A stretch of DNA of 64,000 nucleotides from the NCBI GenBank assembly GCA_022826515.1, contig JAJDUT010000041.1, positions 1 to 64,000 of the forward strand, read 5' to 3'. How positions within the stretch are numbered: position 1 is the stretch's first letter; every line of letters starts with the position of its first letter. Positions 1 through 10,271 of this stretch are shown here, piece after piece. The translations under genes and the position numbers were made by a program. The stretch is from Candidatus Latescibacterota bacterium (GTDB taxonomy: Bacteria; Latescibacterota; UBA2968; UBA8231). Under the pieces are notes generated by a model. The model ran no database searches. It saw only the letters and a list, made by a program, of their open reading frames with translations, and was not told the origin of the DNA.

Positions 1-3000
1 CCGATGCCGAGCCGCTATCGGCAACGGTTACGACGACCGTCAGCGTGTCCAATGTGGACGAAGCGGGCACGGTAGCTCTGACCTCGACACCGCCGCAGGT
101 GGGCACCCCCCTGACGGCGACGCTGTCAGACCCAGATGGCAGTATCACCGGCGCGGTGTGGCAGTGGCAGCGCCGGGCGTCGGCCACCGCCGCTTGGGCG
201 GATGTGCCTGCTGGCGTGGAAGGCACGTCGGGGGGGGCGGAGCTATCCAGCTACACGCCACCGGCGGGCGATGTGGGGTACATGCTGCAGGCGACCGTGA
301 GCTATCACGATGGCCACAGCCCCACCGCGCCCAAGACGGCGCAGAGTGCGGCGACCGAGGCGGTGGTGGGTCCACCGGCGGCCGTGGCGTCGTTGACGGC
401 GGCACCGGGCGATGGGCAGGTGGTGCTGGCGTGGCAGGTTCCGGCGGATGGCGGAGCGGCGATTAGCGGCTATGAGTATCGCCAGCGTGATGACAGCGGC
501 ACGAGTTGGCAGCCGGATTGGACGGCGATCAAAGACAGCGACGCGGAGACGACCGGCCACACCGTAACCGGCTTGACCAACGGCACCCAATACACCTTTG
601 AGGTGCGGGCGGTCAATGCGGTAGGCAAGGGGGCGGCGCGGAGGGCGACGGCCACGCCGGAACGGTCTAACCAGCCGCCGACGTTGAAAGGGCCGGCCAC
701 CGCGACGGTAGCCGAACAGAGCACGGACGCGATTGGCCCCTACGAGGCCGACGACCCAGACGATGATGACCTGACGTGGTCGCTGGGGGGCGCGGATGCG
801 TCGGCCTTTACGTGGGCGAGCACGGGCCCGACGCGCTCACTGGCCTTCAAGACGCCACCCGATTTTGAGCAGCAGGCGAGTTATACCGTAACGGTTGGGG
901 TGGACGATGGCGCCTTGTCGGCGACGGTTACAACGACCGTCAGCGTATCTAATGGGGACGAGGCCGGCACGGTAGCGTTGACCTCAACAAAGCCGCAGGT
1001 GGGCACCCCCCTGACGGCGACGCTGTCGGACCCGGACGGCAGTATCACCGGCGCGGTTTGGCAGTGGCAGCGCCGGGCGTCGGCCACCGCCGCTTGGGCG
1101 GATGCACCCGCTGGCGCGGAAGGCACGTCGGGGGTGGCGGAGCTATCCAGCTACACGCCGCAAGCCAGCGATGTGGGGTTGCGGTTACAGGCGACGGTTC
1201 GCTATCGCGATGGCCACAGCCCCACCGCGACCAAGACGGCGCAGAGTGCGGCGACCGAGGCGGTGGTGGGTCCACCGGCGGTCTTGGCGTCGTTGACGGC
1301 CGCACCGGGCGATGGGCAGGTGGTGCTGGCGTGGCAGGCTCCGGCGTCGGACGGCGGATCGCCAATTAGCGGCTATGAATATCGCCAGAGCGATGATAGC
1401 GGCACGAGTTGGCAGCCGGATTGGACGCCGGTCAAAGACAGCGATGCCCAGACGACGGGCTACATCGTAACCGGCTTGACCAACGGCACGGCCTACACCT
1501 TTGAGGTGCGAGCGGTCAACGCGGTGGGCACGGGGGCGGCCCGGGCGGCGACGGCCACGCCGGTACAGCCGAACCAGCCGCCGACGTTGAAAGGGCCGGC
1601 GACGGCGACCGTAGCCGAACAGAGTACCGGCACGGTCGGTCCCTACGAGGCCGATGACCCAGACGATGACACGCTGACGTGGTCTTTGGGTGGCACGGAT
1701 GCCGACGCCTTTGCGTGGGATGGCACGGGCCCGACGCGCTCGCTGGCGTTCAAGCAGACGCCCGATTTTGAGCAACAGGCGAGTTATGCCGTGTCCGTGT
1801 CGGTGGACGATGGCGCGTTGTCGGCGACGGTTACGACGACCATCAGCGTATCTAATGTGGACGAAGCCGGCACCGTGTCGCTGTCTTCGACCACGCCGCA
1901 GGTCGGGGTGCCCCTCACCGCGACGCTGAGCGATCCCGATGGCGGGATAACCAATGTGCGCTTGCGTTGGTTGTATTTCCGCTCGGGGGCGACCGGCCAA
2001 GGCGAGGCGGTGCCCGAAGCGTCCGGCACCGCCGACGGGCAGACGGCCACGCTCACGCCCTCGCGGGTGCTCGTTGAGACGCGGATTCAGGCGCAGGCGT
2101 TGTATGACGACGGCCACGGTACAGGTAAATCCGCCGAAAGTGTCCAGACCGATCCGGTAGTGGATGCGCCGTCGAAGGTGGGCGTGCTGTTGCCGTCGGC
2201 CGGGGATAGGCAGGTCACGCTGACGTGGAGTGCGGCCATCGACTTTGGGGCGGCCATTGGGCGGTATGAGTATCGCTATAGCGATGGGCAAACGTGGACG
2301 GCGTGGACGACGGTCGCCGGGGGAGCCGATGCCCGCGAGCAGACCGTGACCGGCTTGACCAACGGCACCCAATACACCTTTGAGGTGCGGGCGGTCAACC
2401 GGGTGGGGGCTGGCGAAGCCTTGTCGGTTACGGCCACCCCGGTGCAACCCAATCGGGCCCCGACGTTGAGCGGTCCGGCCACGGCGACCGTAGCTGAACA
2501 CAGCACCGGCCCGGTCGGTTCCTACCAAGCCAGTGATCTGGATAAGGACGCGCTGACATGGACCTTGGGCGGCACGGATGCGGCGGCCTTTACGTGGACT
2601 GGCACGGGCACGACGCGCTCGCTGACGTTCAAGACGCCGCCCGATTTTGAGCAGCAAGCGCGCTATGCGGTGTCCGTGTCGGTGGACGATGGCGCGTTGT
2701 CGGCGACGGTTACAACGACCATCAGCGTGTCCAATGTGGACGAGGCCGGCACGGTATCGCTGTCTTCGACCGCGCCGCGGGTTGGCACGGCCATCCGTGC
2801 CACCGTGGCCGACCCGGATGGCGGGGTAGGGAATCTGCGCTGGCGGTGGTCGTACGTTCGGGCGGCTGGAGCCGAAGGAGCCAGCGAGGACGAAGCCGGT
2901 GAGGAAGCCGCCGCCGAGGGGGCCAGCAGCGGCCTCTCGACGACCTTCACGCCCCGGACGCTCCATGTTGGACTGCGGCTGCGGGCCCGGGCGCTGTATG

Positions 3001-4658
3001 ACGACGGCCACGGCTCCAACAAGCAAGCCTACAGCCGCAAGACCGATCCGGTCATCGGGCCGCCGGGGCGGCCGGGGCTGTCGGCGGCAGCAGGTGCAGG
3101 ACAGGTCGCGCTGACGTGGACGGCGGCAGCCGACCATGGCTCGGCCATCCAGCGCTATGAGTATCGGCGCAGCGGCGGGCGTTGGGCTACCGTGTCTGGG
3201 GGGGCTAACGCCCGGAGCCAGACGATCACTGGCCTATCGAATTGCACCACCTACACGTTTGAAGTGCGCGCTGTCAACGGCGAGGGGGACGGCCCAGCCG
3301 CCAGTGCCTCGGCCACCCTATCCGGCTCGACCCCACCGCCGCCGGGCTTGTCGGCGTCGGCCGGCGATCGGCAGGTGACCCTTTCTTGGACCGCACCGAC
3401 CGTCGATAGCTGTGTGCCGATTCTGCGCTATGAGTATCGACGCAGCGGCGGGCGTTGGGCTACGGTGTCTGGGGGCGCTAACGCCCGGAGCCAGACGGTC
3501 TCTGGCCTGACCAACGGCACCACCTATACGTTTGCAGTGCGTGCCGTCAACGCCGCCGGCGATGGCTCCGCCGCCAGCATACCGGCCACGCCCGTCCAGC
3601 CCGATGTCGATGATCCGGGCACTGTGAGGCTGTCTTCAAGCCAGCCAAAGGTGGGGCAAGCCATTACCGCTACTCTATCCGATCCTGATGGCGGGGTGAA
3701 AAATCTACGCTGGCGGTGGTCGTACTTTCGGGCGACCGGAGCCGAAGGAGCCAGCGAGGAAGCAGCCGGCGAGGAAGCAGCCGCCGAGGGCGCCAGCAGC
3801 GGCCTCTCGACGACCTTCACGCCTCGGACGATCCACCGTGGGCTGCGGCTGCGCGTCCGGGCCCTGTATGACGACGGCCACGGCTCCAACAAGCAGGCTC
3901 AGAGCCGCAAGACCGATGCGGTCATTGACCGCCCCGGGGCCCCGGGCAACCTGTCGGGACGCCCCGGCAACCTCTACACGCGGGTGGATTTGAGTTGGAC
4001 GGCGGCGGAAGCCCACGGCGCACCGATTACGGACTATCAATATCGCTATCGGCGCAATGGCACGAGTAGTTGGTCGGGTTGGACGAGCGTGGGCGTCGTA
4101 ACCAGCCACACGGTGTCCGGCTTGCAAAGCGGGGCGGCGTATGCGTTCCAAGTGCGGGCGGTCAATACAGTGGGGGCCGGCCCGAGCGCGGATACTACGG
4201 GCACGGTGCGGGCACAGGCCGAAGAAGCCCAAGACGGACAAGCATCCGACGAAGAAGAGCCGGACGAAGAAGCTCCCGACGAAGAAGCACCTAGCGAGGA
4301 ACCCCAGGCCGAAGACGAGTCGGACGAGGACGCCCAAGCCGAAGAAACTCCCGCGGCTAAGCTCACCGTCCCAGCCGATGCCGTGTTGGCCCTCCGAGTT
4401 GCACCCAACCCGTTCAATCCAACTACCAGTCTGCATATCCAACTGCCAGTTGACAGTCCCGTCTGGTTGACCATTTACAACATAACTGGCCAAGTCGTAT
4501 GTACGCTCTTGATAGGACATCCCCTAGCCGCAGGCTATCATACCTTCCATTGGGACGGCCACGACCAACAGGGATATCCGTTGACCTCGGGGGTGTACCT
4601 GTATCGAGTGCAAACGACCAAGCAAGTCCTAATGGGAAAAATGGCCCTCATTCGATGA
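1..4658 (+). CDS. Fibronectin-III/cadherin-like repeat surface protein, 5' truncated by window edge
   Basis: The reading frame is open from base 3, where the encoded residues already match the internal repeats, so the start lies outside the window. At least 1,550 residues are visible. They alternate cadherin-like modules (recurring 'SVSVDDGALSATVTTT'), 'DEAGTV..LSST' modules and fibronectin-III modules (recurring 'GLTNGT.YTFEVRAVN'). An acidic Glu/Asp/Pro linker follows (about 4215-4360). The last 90 or so residues form a FlgD/Por-like sorting domain starting 'VAPNPFNPTTS' and ending in a 'SGVYLYRVQT..' strand. It is probably an exported adhesin or matrix protein; the substrate is unknown. 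The modules are near-identical at DNA level with a period of about 900 bp, which also opens long meaningless antisense frames. Repeat and sorting-domain type are confident; function is not. Confidence 0.85.
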   Translation, partial: DAEPLSATVTTTVSVSNVDEAGTVALTSTPPQVGTPLTATLSDPDGSITGAVWQWQRRASATAAWADVPAGVEGTSGGAELSSYTPPAGDVGYMLQATVSYHDGHSPTAPKTAQSAATEAVVGPPAAVASLTAAPGDGQVVLAWQVPADGGAAISGYEYRQRDDSGTSWQPDWTAIKDSDAETTGHTVTGLTNGTQYTFEVRAVNAVGKGAARRATATPERSNQPPTLKGPATATVAEQSTDAIGPYEADDPDDDDLTWSLGGADASAFTWASTGPTRSLAFKTPPDFEQQASYTVTVGVDDGALSATVTTTVSVSNGDEAGTVALTSTKPQVGTPLTATLSDPDGSITGAVWQWQRRASATAAWADAPAGAEGTSGVAELSSYTPQASDVGLRLQATVRYRDGHSPTATKTAQSAATEAVVGPPAVLASLTAAPGDGQVVLAWQAPASDGGSPISGYEYRQSDDSGTSWQPDWTPVKDSDAQTTGYIVTGLTNGTAYTFEVRAVNAVGTGAARAATATPVQPNQPPTLKGPATATVAEQSTGTVGPYEADDPDDDTLTWSLGGTDADAFAWDGTGPTRSLAFKQTPDFEQQASYAVSVSVDDGALSATVTTTISVSNVDEAGTVSLSSTTPQVGVPLTATLSDPDGGITNVRLRWLYFRSGATGQGEAVPEASGTADGQTATLTPSRVLVETRIQAQALYDDGHGTGKSAESVQTDPVVDAPSKVGVLLPSAGDRQVTLTWSAAIDFGAAIGRYEYRYSDGQTWTAWTTVAGGADAREQTVTGLTNGTQYTFEVRAVNRVGAGEALSVTATPVQPNRAPTLSGPATATVAEHSTGPVGSYQASDLDKDALTWTLGGTDAAAFTWTGTGTTRSLTFKTPPDFEQQARYAVSVSVDDGALSATVTTTISVSNVDEAGTVSLSSTAPRVGTAIRATVADPDGGVGNLRWRWSYVRAAGAEGASEDEAGEEAAAEGASSGLSTTFTPRTLHVGLRLRARALYDDGHGSNKQAYSRKTDPVIGPPGRPGLSAAAGAGQVALTWTAAADHGSAIQRYEYRRSGGRWATVSGGANARSQTITGLSNCTTYTFEVRAVNGEGDGPAASASATLSGSTPPPPGLSASAGDRQVTLSWTAPTVDSCVPILRYEYRRSGGRWATVSGGANARSQTVSGLTNGTTYTFAVRAVNAAGDGSAASIPATPVQPDVDDPGTVRLSSSQPKVGQAITATLSDPDGGVKNLRWRWSYFRATGAEGASEEAAGEEAAAEGASSGLSTTFTPRTIHRGLRLRVRALYDDGHGSNKQAQSRKTDAVIDRPGAPGNLSGRPGNLYTRVDLSWTAAEAHGAPITDYQYRYRRNGTSSWSGWTSVGVVTSHTVSGLQSGAAYAFQVRAVNTVGAGPSADTTGTVRAQAEEAQDGQASDEEEPDEEAPDEEAPSEEPQAEDESDEDAQAEETPAAKLTVPADAVLALRVAPNPFNPTTSLHIQLPVDSPVWLTIYNITGQVVCTLLIGHPLAAGYHTFHWDGHDQQGYPLTSGVYLYRVQTTKQVLMGKMALIR

Positions 4659-4697
4659 TCGATGAGGCTTTCAAGGAAACTCTAAAGCGAAAAACAG

Positions 4698-4946
4698 ATG
4701 AAGACAAAAAAGACGACCTATCGCGCCCGGTTTGACGGCCACCGGCGGCTCGCTGCCGCAGTCATCATCCAAGCCGTCAAAGACATGCAGACCACAGATT
4801 GCAACCAAGAGCGGCAGACAGCTATCGACTTCCTCTCAGGGGACATGTGGCCCTTTTCCGACGTGCTCGACCTGCCCTTAGACGGTCGCGCCCTCTGCGA
4901 GTACCTACGCACCATGGAGATCGCTTCGATCGAACCTCTTGGCTGA
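4698..4946 (+). CDS. Small conserved-type hypothetical protein (82 aa)
   Basis: An 82-residue ORF with an ATG start, lying 39 bases after the repeat protein. It begins Lys/Arg-rich ('MKTKKTTYRARF'), then has an Ala/Ile helix and a 'TAIDFLSGDMWPFSDVLDLPLDG' segment (given here as two pieces: TAIDFLSGDMW and PFSDVLDLPLDG). This resembles small phage- or island-borne proteins in which an 'A..FL.s....f..vc..lgld' stretch precedes a helix. No enzyme motif, signal peptide or membrane segment is visible. The antisense frame is also open, so coding status rests on composition and position only. Function unknown. Confidence 0.45.
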   Translation: MKTKKTTYRARFDGHRRLAAAVIIQAVKDMQTTDCNQERQTAIDFLSGDMWPFSDVLDLPLDGRALCEYLRTMEIASIEPLG

Positions 4947-5024
4947 CCGGCGCAGAAGCGGTATTTTCCGTGGTGCCTCTAACCGTTCGGCTGAGCTCAC
5001 GCCCAAGCCCGGAGACGATCCCTC

Positions 5025-5837
5025 ATGGAACTTTCGCCCGCACAGATTCGCTTCTTCAAGAGCTTCGGCTACCTCTACTTTCCGCAGCTTTTTACCGCCG
5101 ACGAGATCGCCTCGATCACCGAGGAGTTTGAGCACTCCATCCAAGCCCACGGCAACGGCGCACAACACGACGGCAGCAAGCGCACCATGTTCGGCGGCCC
5201 CATCGAACACCGCGAGCGGCTGTGCGCCCTCCTAGACGACGAGCGCATCGTCGGAATCTGCAACGGCATCCTCGGCGACAACTTCAACTACGCCAGCGGC
5301 GATGGCAACTACTACAGCGGCGATACCGGCTGGCACCCCGACGGCAATTGGGGCCAGCTTTTCTCAGTCAAAATTGCCTTCTACTTAGACGACCTGACCC
5401 GCGACACCGGCTGCCTGCGCATAATTCCCGGCAGCCACCACCCCAACCACTTCGTCCGCGCCGAGGGCATTGACCTCAACAACGCCGTGGACCTGTTCGG
5501 CATCGAGCCGCGCGACTTCCCTAGCCACCTCGCACTCGAAACGACCCCCGGCGACCTCGTCATCTTCAACCACGATCTCTATCACGCCTCCTTCGGCGGC
5601 GACCAACGGCGGCGCATGTTTACCATGAACCTCACCCGCCCCTGCACCAGCGACGCCGATCTAGCCACTCTCAGGGACTATCTCAGCCGGCATTCTCCCG
5701 GCGGCTACCAAGTAGTAACCGGCGGCGGCATGTTCTATCCCACTATGCTCGATACCGCCAGCCCGGAGCGCATGATTCACCTGCGTCAATGCGCCGAAGT
5801 CCACGACGAACTCTTCCCAGAATTAGCGCGGCATTGA
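5025..5837 (+). CDS. Phytanoyl-CoA dioxygenase (PhyH) family protein
   Basis: A 270-residue Fe(II)/2-oxoglutarate dioxygenase of the PhyH family. It carries the metal-binding H-x-D pair (His104, Asp106 in 'GWHPDGNWG'), a 'GCLRIIPGSHH' strand-turn typical of the family (about 130-139), and the distal histidine (His187 in 'DLYHASFGG') followed by an Arg-rich stretch that could bind 2-oxoglutarate. Length is normal. Such enzymes hydroxylate varied small molecules, and the substrate cannot be told from sequence. It stands alone, with the tRNA promoter overlapping its stop codon. A second, clearly different family member lies at 61622-62389. Confidence 0.85.
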   Translation: MELSPAQIRFFKSFGYLYFPQLFTADEIASITEEFEHSIQAHGNGAQHDGSKRTMFGGPIEHRERLCALLDDERIVGICNGILGDNFNYASGDGNYYSGDTGWHPDGNWGQLFSVKIAFYLDDLTRDTGCLRIIPGSHHPNHFVRAEGIDLNNAVDLFGIEPRDFPSHLALETTPGDLVIFNHDLYHASFGGDQRRRMFTMNLTRPCTSDADLATLRDYLSRHSPGGYQVVTGGGMFYPTMLDTASPERMIHLRQCAEVHDELFPELARH

Positions 5838-5862
5838 CGATCAGCCCACTCGTGCAGATATT
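5834..5862 (+). promoter_or_regulatory. Sigma-70-type promoter for tRNA-Lys
   Basis: A TTGACG -35 box (5834-5839) is followed by a 17-base spacer and a GATATT -10 box (5857-5862), placed 7 bases before the mature tRNA 5' end at 5869. The -35 box overlaps the stop codon of the preceding dioxygenase gene. Identified by consensus match and spacing only. Confidence 0.5.
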
Positions 5863-5868
5863 TTCTCT

Positions 5869-5944
<76 letters not shown>

Positions 5945-6013
5945 TTAAAAAAACAAGGGGTTATGAAAAACAGGTGATAGCGGCAAAATTGTAATCAGAA
6001 GAACCGAAAAAAC

Positions 6014-6050
6014 CCCCGTGCCAAATCTCCCGGCACGGGGATTTTTCTTT
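6014..6050 (+). terminator. Rho-independent terminator after tRNA-Lys
   Basis: A perfect 9-bp stem, CCCCGTGCC (6014-6022) with GGCACGGGG (6032-6040), has a 9-base loop and is followed by ATTTTTCTTT. The strength and position (70 bases past the tRNA) fit a terminator for the tRNA transcript. A weaker hairpin, CACTAC/GTAGTG (6090-6095 with 6105-6110), lies between it and the convergent hsdR stop. Confidence 0.85.
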
Positions 6051-6147
6051 AAAAACAGCCTTTGTTAAAAAATTATTTTCAAACTGATTCACTACTCTTT
6101 TTCGGTAGTGGGCTATTTTGAACTCGGTCGTTGCGATCCGTAGTGTC

Positions 6148-9100
6148 TCAATAACCACTAATCACTAGTTCAGCCTGTTCCAAGACGGTGCGCGTCGCCT
6201 GTTCTTGTTTGTCCGGCGGGTAGCCGTAGGGTCTCAGTGTGCGCTTAACTAATCTGCGTAAATTCGCCCGCACGTTCTCCCGCAGCGTCCAGTCGATGGT
6301 GACGTTGTTGCGGACGGTTTCGACTAACTCGCGGGCGATGTTGCACAGGGTCTCGTCGCCCAAGACTTGGACGGCGCTGTCGTTGGTCTCCAGTGCGTCG
6401 TAGAAGGCCATCTCGTCCTCAGAAAGCCCCAGTTCCTCACCACGGGCGTTGGCCTCGCGCATTTCCTTGGCAAGCTCAATCAATTCCTCAATCACCTGCG
6501 CGGCCTCGATGGCCCGGTTCTGATAGCGGCGCAGGGTCTGCTCTAGCATCTCGGCGAAAGAGCGCGCTTGCACTACGTTTTTTCGCCGACGAGTAGTGAG
6601 TTCGCCCTTGAGCAGCTTCTGCAACAACTCCACGGCGAGGTTGCGCTGCGGCATCCCCTTTACCTCGGCCAGAAATTCGTCTGACAGTACCGAGATGTCC
6701 GGCTTTTCCAGCCCGGCCGCCGCAAAGATGTCCATTACTCCCTCAGACGCCACAGCCTGCGATATGATCTGGCGCACCGCGTGGTCCATATCCTCCTTGG
6801 ACCGTGCGCCGCTGGGGGCGCTCTTGGCAAGCACGGATTGCACCGCTTGGAAGAACCCCACGTCGTCTCGGATACGCAGGGCGTCCTCGTGTGGGACGGC
6901 CAAGGCAAAGGCTTGGGACAGCTCGCGCACGGCCTGCACGCAGCGGTCTTTCCCGTCTTCTTGCGCCAAGATGTGTTCCTGAGCGGCGGGCAACAGGCCC
7001 AGCCGTTCCTGCGGCGTGCCGCTGATCCATTTCGACCAGTCGAACCCATAGAACAAGCCACAGCATATCTCGTACTTTTCCAGCATAACGGCCACGGCCT
7101 CATTCTGATTTAGGGCCGTTTGTCCTGTGCCTCCGCTCTCGGTGTACGTGACGAGGGCGCGTCTTAGCTCCTGGGCCAGCCCTAGGTAATCCACCACGAG
7201 ACCGCCGGGCTTGTCCTTGAACACGCGACTGACTCGGGCGATAGACTGCATCAGTCCGTGGCCGCGCATGGGCTTATCTACATACATGGTGTGCAGGCTC
7301 GGCGCGTCAAAGCCGGTCAGCCACATGTCGCGCACAATCACCATGTGCAGCGGGTCGGCGGCGTCGCGGAACCGCTTGGCCAGAGCCTCGCGCCGGGGCT
7401 TGTTGCGGATGTGCGGCTGCCATTTTAGCGGATCGGACGCCGAGCCGGTCATCACGACCTTGATAGCACCCTGCATGTCGTCTTCGCTATGCCAGTCGGG
7501 GCGTAGGCTGACCAGTTCGCGGTAGAGGTCGATGCAGATGCGGCGGCTCATGCAGACGACCATCGCCTTGCCATCTAGGGCTTCAAGGCGCTGCTCAAAG
7601 TGCTGGACGATGTCCTTGGCAATCAGCTTCAGCCGCTCCTGTGTGCCTACAACGGCCTCCAACTGTGCCCACTTGGTCTTGATCTTCTCCTTGCGCTCTA
7701 CCTCCTCGCCCTCGGTCACTTCCTCGAACCTAGGATCAATGAGCGGACGTTGGCTTTCGTTGAGGGCCAGCTTGGCGAGCCTGCTCTCGTAGTAGATGGG
7801 CACCGTGGCTCCATCCTCGACCGAGCGCTGGATGTCGTAGATGCTGATGTAGTCGCCGAACACGGCGCGAGTGTTGGCGTCTTGTCGCTCAATGGGGGTG
7901 CCGGTGAAGCCGACAAAGGAAGCCTGGGGCAGGGCGTCGCGCAGATGCCGTGCAAAGCCATCAATGAAGTCGTACTGGCTGCGATGGGCCTCGTCGGCGA
8001 TGACCACGATATTGGGTCGCGGGGAAAGCACTGGATGCGCGTCGCCCTTCTCTTCGGGGAAAAACTTCTGGATGGTCGTAAAGACCACGCCACCCGATTC
8101 GACCGAGAGCTTGTTGCGCAGATCGGCCCGGCTGTCTGCCTGCACCGGCGACTGGCGCAGCAGGTCCTGGCAGCGCGAGAAGGTGCTGAAGAGCTGGTCA
8201 TCCAAGTCGTTGCGGTCGGTCAGTACGACGATGGTGGGATTGCCCATAGCTGGCTCGCGGATGACAGCCCCAGCGTAAAAAGCCATAGTCAGGCTCTTCC
8301 CCGATCCTTGGGTATGCCAGACCACGCCAATGCGCCGGTCGCCTAACTCACCGCCGGGCTTCGAGCCTGCTTCGTACCGCCCTTGCACATCCGCGGCGCG
8401 CTCATCTGCCTGCTGAAGCTCAGCGGCCCGCAAGGTCTCGCCCACGGCCACCCGCACCGCGTGAAACTGGTGGTAGCCCGCCATCTTCTTGGCGAGTACA
8501 CCACCGCCGCTGTCCTCAAACGCGATGAAATCGCGCACGAGGTCGAGGAAGCGCCGCTGCTCGAATACGCCTTCAATCAGCACTTGCAGCTCCGGCAGAG
8601 AGGCTGGCGCTAGCGCTTCGCCAGCGACCGTGCGCCACGGCTTAAACCACTCCCACCCGCTGGTCAGCGTCCCGATCCTCGCCTCGACCCCGTCCGACAC
8701 GACCAGCGCTTCGTTCATGGCAAACAGAGAGGGCAATTCGGCCTTGTACGTCTGAAGCTGTTGCCACGCCGTCCAGATGGTGGCGTCTTCGTCCGCCGGG
8801 TTCTTGAGTTCGATCAGCGCCAGTGGCAGGCCGTTGACGAACAGCACAATGTCTGGGCGGCGATTATGCCGGTTTTCCGTGACCGTGAACTGGTTGACCG
8901 CCAGCCAGTCGTTGGCTGCCACATCGTCAAAGTGGGCAACCTGCGCTTGCGCCCCACGGATCGAACCATCGTCGGCCCGGTATTCGACCGTCACGCCGTC
9001 CACCAGCATCCGATGGAAGGTGCTATTGCGCGCTTCAAGAGTTGCACCCTCCGGGCGGGTCAGCTTACGGAAGGCGTCGTCGAGGGCATCGGCGGGTAAC

Positions 9101-9270
9101 GAGGGATTCAGCCGGGCCAAGGCATTCCGCAGCCACTGTTCCAAGATGACCTGACCGTAGGAGGTGCGCTCCTCGGTAGCGATGTCCGGTCCGTGGGCAA
9201 TCGTCCAGCCGAGGCTTTCGAGATAGACGAGTGCGGCGTCTTCGACGGTGGCTTCAGTGATAATGGTCAA
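6148..9270 (-). CDS. hsdR: Type I restriction enzyme, R (motor/nuclease) subunit
   Basis: A 1,040-residue HsdR with the family's domain order. The N-terminal PD-(D/E)xK nuclease has Asp140 and Glu154-x-Lys156 ('RRPDIVLF...IELKNPAD'). The SF2 translocase has Walker A 'HTQGSGKS' (319-326) and DEAH box 'IADEAHRS' (426-429), followed by a helical C-terminal region. It cleaves DNA after ATP-driven translocation, in complex with HsdM and HsdS. The start is a TTG at 9270; no in-frame ATG lies just upstream, and the first residues match known HsdR N-termini. It is the last gene of the leftward operon, 83 bases after kwaB. A mutated copy of its first 35 or so codons occurs at about 10965-11082. Confidence 0.95.
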   Translation of the reverse strand: MTIITEATVEDAALVYLESLGWTIAHGPDIATEERTSYGQVILEQWLRNALARLNPSLPADALDDAFRKLTRPEGATLEARNSTFHRMLVDGVTVEYRADDGSIRGAQAQVAHFDDVAANDWLAVNQFTVTENRHNRRPDIVLFVNGLPLALIELKNPADEDATIWTAWQQLQTYKAELPSLFAMNEALVVSDGVEARIGTLTSGWEWFKPWRTVAGEALAPASLPELQVLIEGVFEQRRFLDLVRDFIAFEDSGGGVLAKKMAGYHQFHAVRVAVGETLRAAELQQADERAADVQGRYEAGSKPGGELGDRRIGVVWHTQGSGKSLTMAFYAGAVIREPAMGNPTIVVLTDRNDLDDQLFSTFSRCQDLLRQSPVQADSRADLRNKLSVESGGVVFTTIQKFFPEEKGDAHPVLSPRPNIVVIADEAHRSQYDFIDGFARHLRDALPQASFVGFTGTPIERQDANTRAVFGDYISIYDIQRSVEDGATVPIYYESRLAKLALNESQRPLIDPRFEEVTEGEEVERKEKIKTKWAQLEAVVGTQERLKLIAKDIVQHFEQRLEALDGKAMVVCMSRRICIDLYRELVSLRPDWHSEDDMQGAIKVVMTGSASDPLKWQPHIRNKPRREALAKRFRDAADPLHMVIVRDMWLTGFDAPSLHTMYVDKPMRGHGLMQSIARVSRVFKDKPGGLVVDYLGLAQELRRALVTYTESGGTGQTALNQNEAVAVMLEKYEICCGLFYGFDWSKWISGTPQERLGLLPAAQEHILAQEDGKDRCVQAVRELSQAFALAVPHEDALRIRDDVGFFQAVQSVLAKSAPSGARSKEDMDHAVRQIISQAVASEGVMDIFAAAGLEKPDISVLSDEFLAEVKGMPQRNLAVELLQKLLKGELTTRRRKNVVQARSFAEMLEQTLRRYQNRAIEAAQVIEELIELAKEMREANARGEELGLSEDEMAFYDALETNDSAVQVLGDETLCNIARELVETVRNNVTIDWTLRENVRANLRRLVKRTLRPYGYPPDKQEQATRTVLEQAELVISGY

Positions 9271-9353
9271 GGTGCATCTATTACGCGGTGTTTTTCCATG
9301 GCTATCAAAGCATCCGCTCCCGCCTGAGTAAGGTAAATGCCCGCCATCCTATT

Positions 9354-10271
9354 TTAGTCCTTTATTGGCATTCTGCTGGATGCTCTGAAGCGTTCAGGTT
9401 GCCCCCTAACAAGTTCCAACTCGTATCGGCGGCGGTCAAGGACTTCTAGAAAACCCATCTCATGGCCTGTGGAAACGGTAACCTTACCCCCTGATCCCTT
9501 GACCTCAACTCCAGTGCGCTTGCAGTGCTCCTCCAAGGCAGTCTTGTCAATATGCTTCGTTCCCTCCCATCCACGGATCGACGCTAAGTAACGCGCAGCG
9601 CGTGGATGCGTAATCGCGTAATTCTCAATGCTATCGAATTCCACGAATGCGAGGTCTGTCTGAAGTACCTGAATGTTCTGTGGCACTGCATCTAAGATTG
9701 CTTGTTGGAGCTTTCCGATAAACTCAAAACCGCTAGGCCGCAATATATGAACGGTGTTGGAATCAGTAAGCAGATCGAAATCGCTATCGAGCTTGAATAC
9801 TCTATCCTCCACAATCCTCAATGTGTCACTAACAAACTGGATGAGTTTACTAGGACTCTTCAGGACACCCTTGAACTGCGTTGCCCTGCGCAGGGCGGTC
9901 AGACGGCGACCATTTTGATCTCTCATGCGCACAAAGTAGCAGAAGATGTTGGACAAATCAGCATTAGCCAGTGCATTTCCATCCATACTCAAGTTCACTG
10001 CTTCGTGTAGCTCCCGAATAGACGTAGCAAGGTTGTCTCTGAGGGGCACGTAGAGATACTCAATGCTGCGATGCTTCTCGGATGGTTCGTATTTAGCGGG
10101 ACCGTCCTCATTTTGATCCATCTTATTCCAGGTAGCCTGTACCATATCGCATAGCACTTCTTTTACGTCTGCATTTACCGGCACCATAGAAAAGGTTCGT
10201 TCAGTGCTGTCATCCCTACCTATGCCGAACTCTGTTACTTTTCCCTTCCCAACATCGAATTCAAGTTTCAA
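9354..10271 (-). CDS. kwaB: KwaB-like protein (DUF4868), Kiwa anti-phage system
   Basis: A 305-residue soluble protein that I recognise as DUF4868/KwaB-like. It has a 'YLYVPLRDN' segment, a central 'RATQFKGVLKSPSK' stretch, then 'EDRVFKLDSDFDLL' and 'VHILRPSGFEFIG', followed by 'HPRAARYLASIRG'. Length matches KwaB (about 315 aa). In Kiwa, KwaB acts with the membrane protein KwaA to restrict phage after injection. The start is a TTG overlapping the kwaA stop (TTGA, 10268-10271), preceded by a strong GGAGG seven bases upstream, so the pair is translationally coupled. The assignment is from recalled family features; a profile search would settle it. Confidence 0.8.
   Translation of the reverse strand: MKLEFDVGKGKVTEFGIGRDDSTERTFSMVPVNADVKEVLCDMVQATWNKMDQNEDGPAKYEPSEKHRSIEYLYVPLRDNLATSIRELHEAVNLSMDGNALANADLSNIFCYFVRMRDQNGRRLTALRRATQFKGVLKSPSKLIQFVSDTLRIVEDRVFKLDSDFDLLTDSNTVHILRPSGFEFIGKLQQAILDAVPQNIQVLQTDLAFVEFDSIENYAITHPRAARYLASIRGWEGTKHIDKTALEEHCKRTGVEVKGSGGKVTVSTGHEMGFLEVLDRRRYELELVRGQPERFRASSRMPIKD

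Noticed and set aside
1185..3137. Long antisense open frame (650 codons) under the repeat protein
   Set aside because: Arg/Gly/Pro-rich shadow produced by the GC-rich tandem repeats; it repeats with the same period and has no domain.
7600..8346. Plus-strand open frame of 248 codons opposite hsdR
   Set aside because: Lies fully antisense to the conserved motor domain; no motif or ribosome site supports it.
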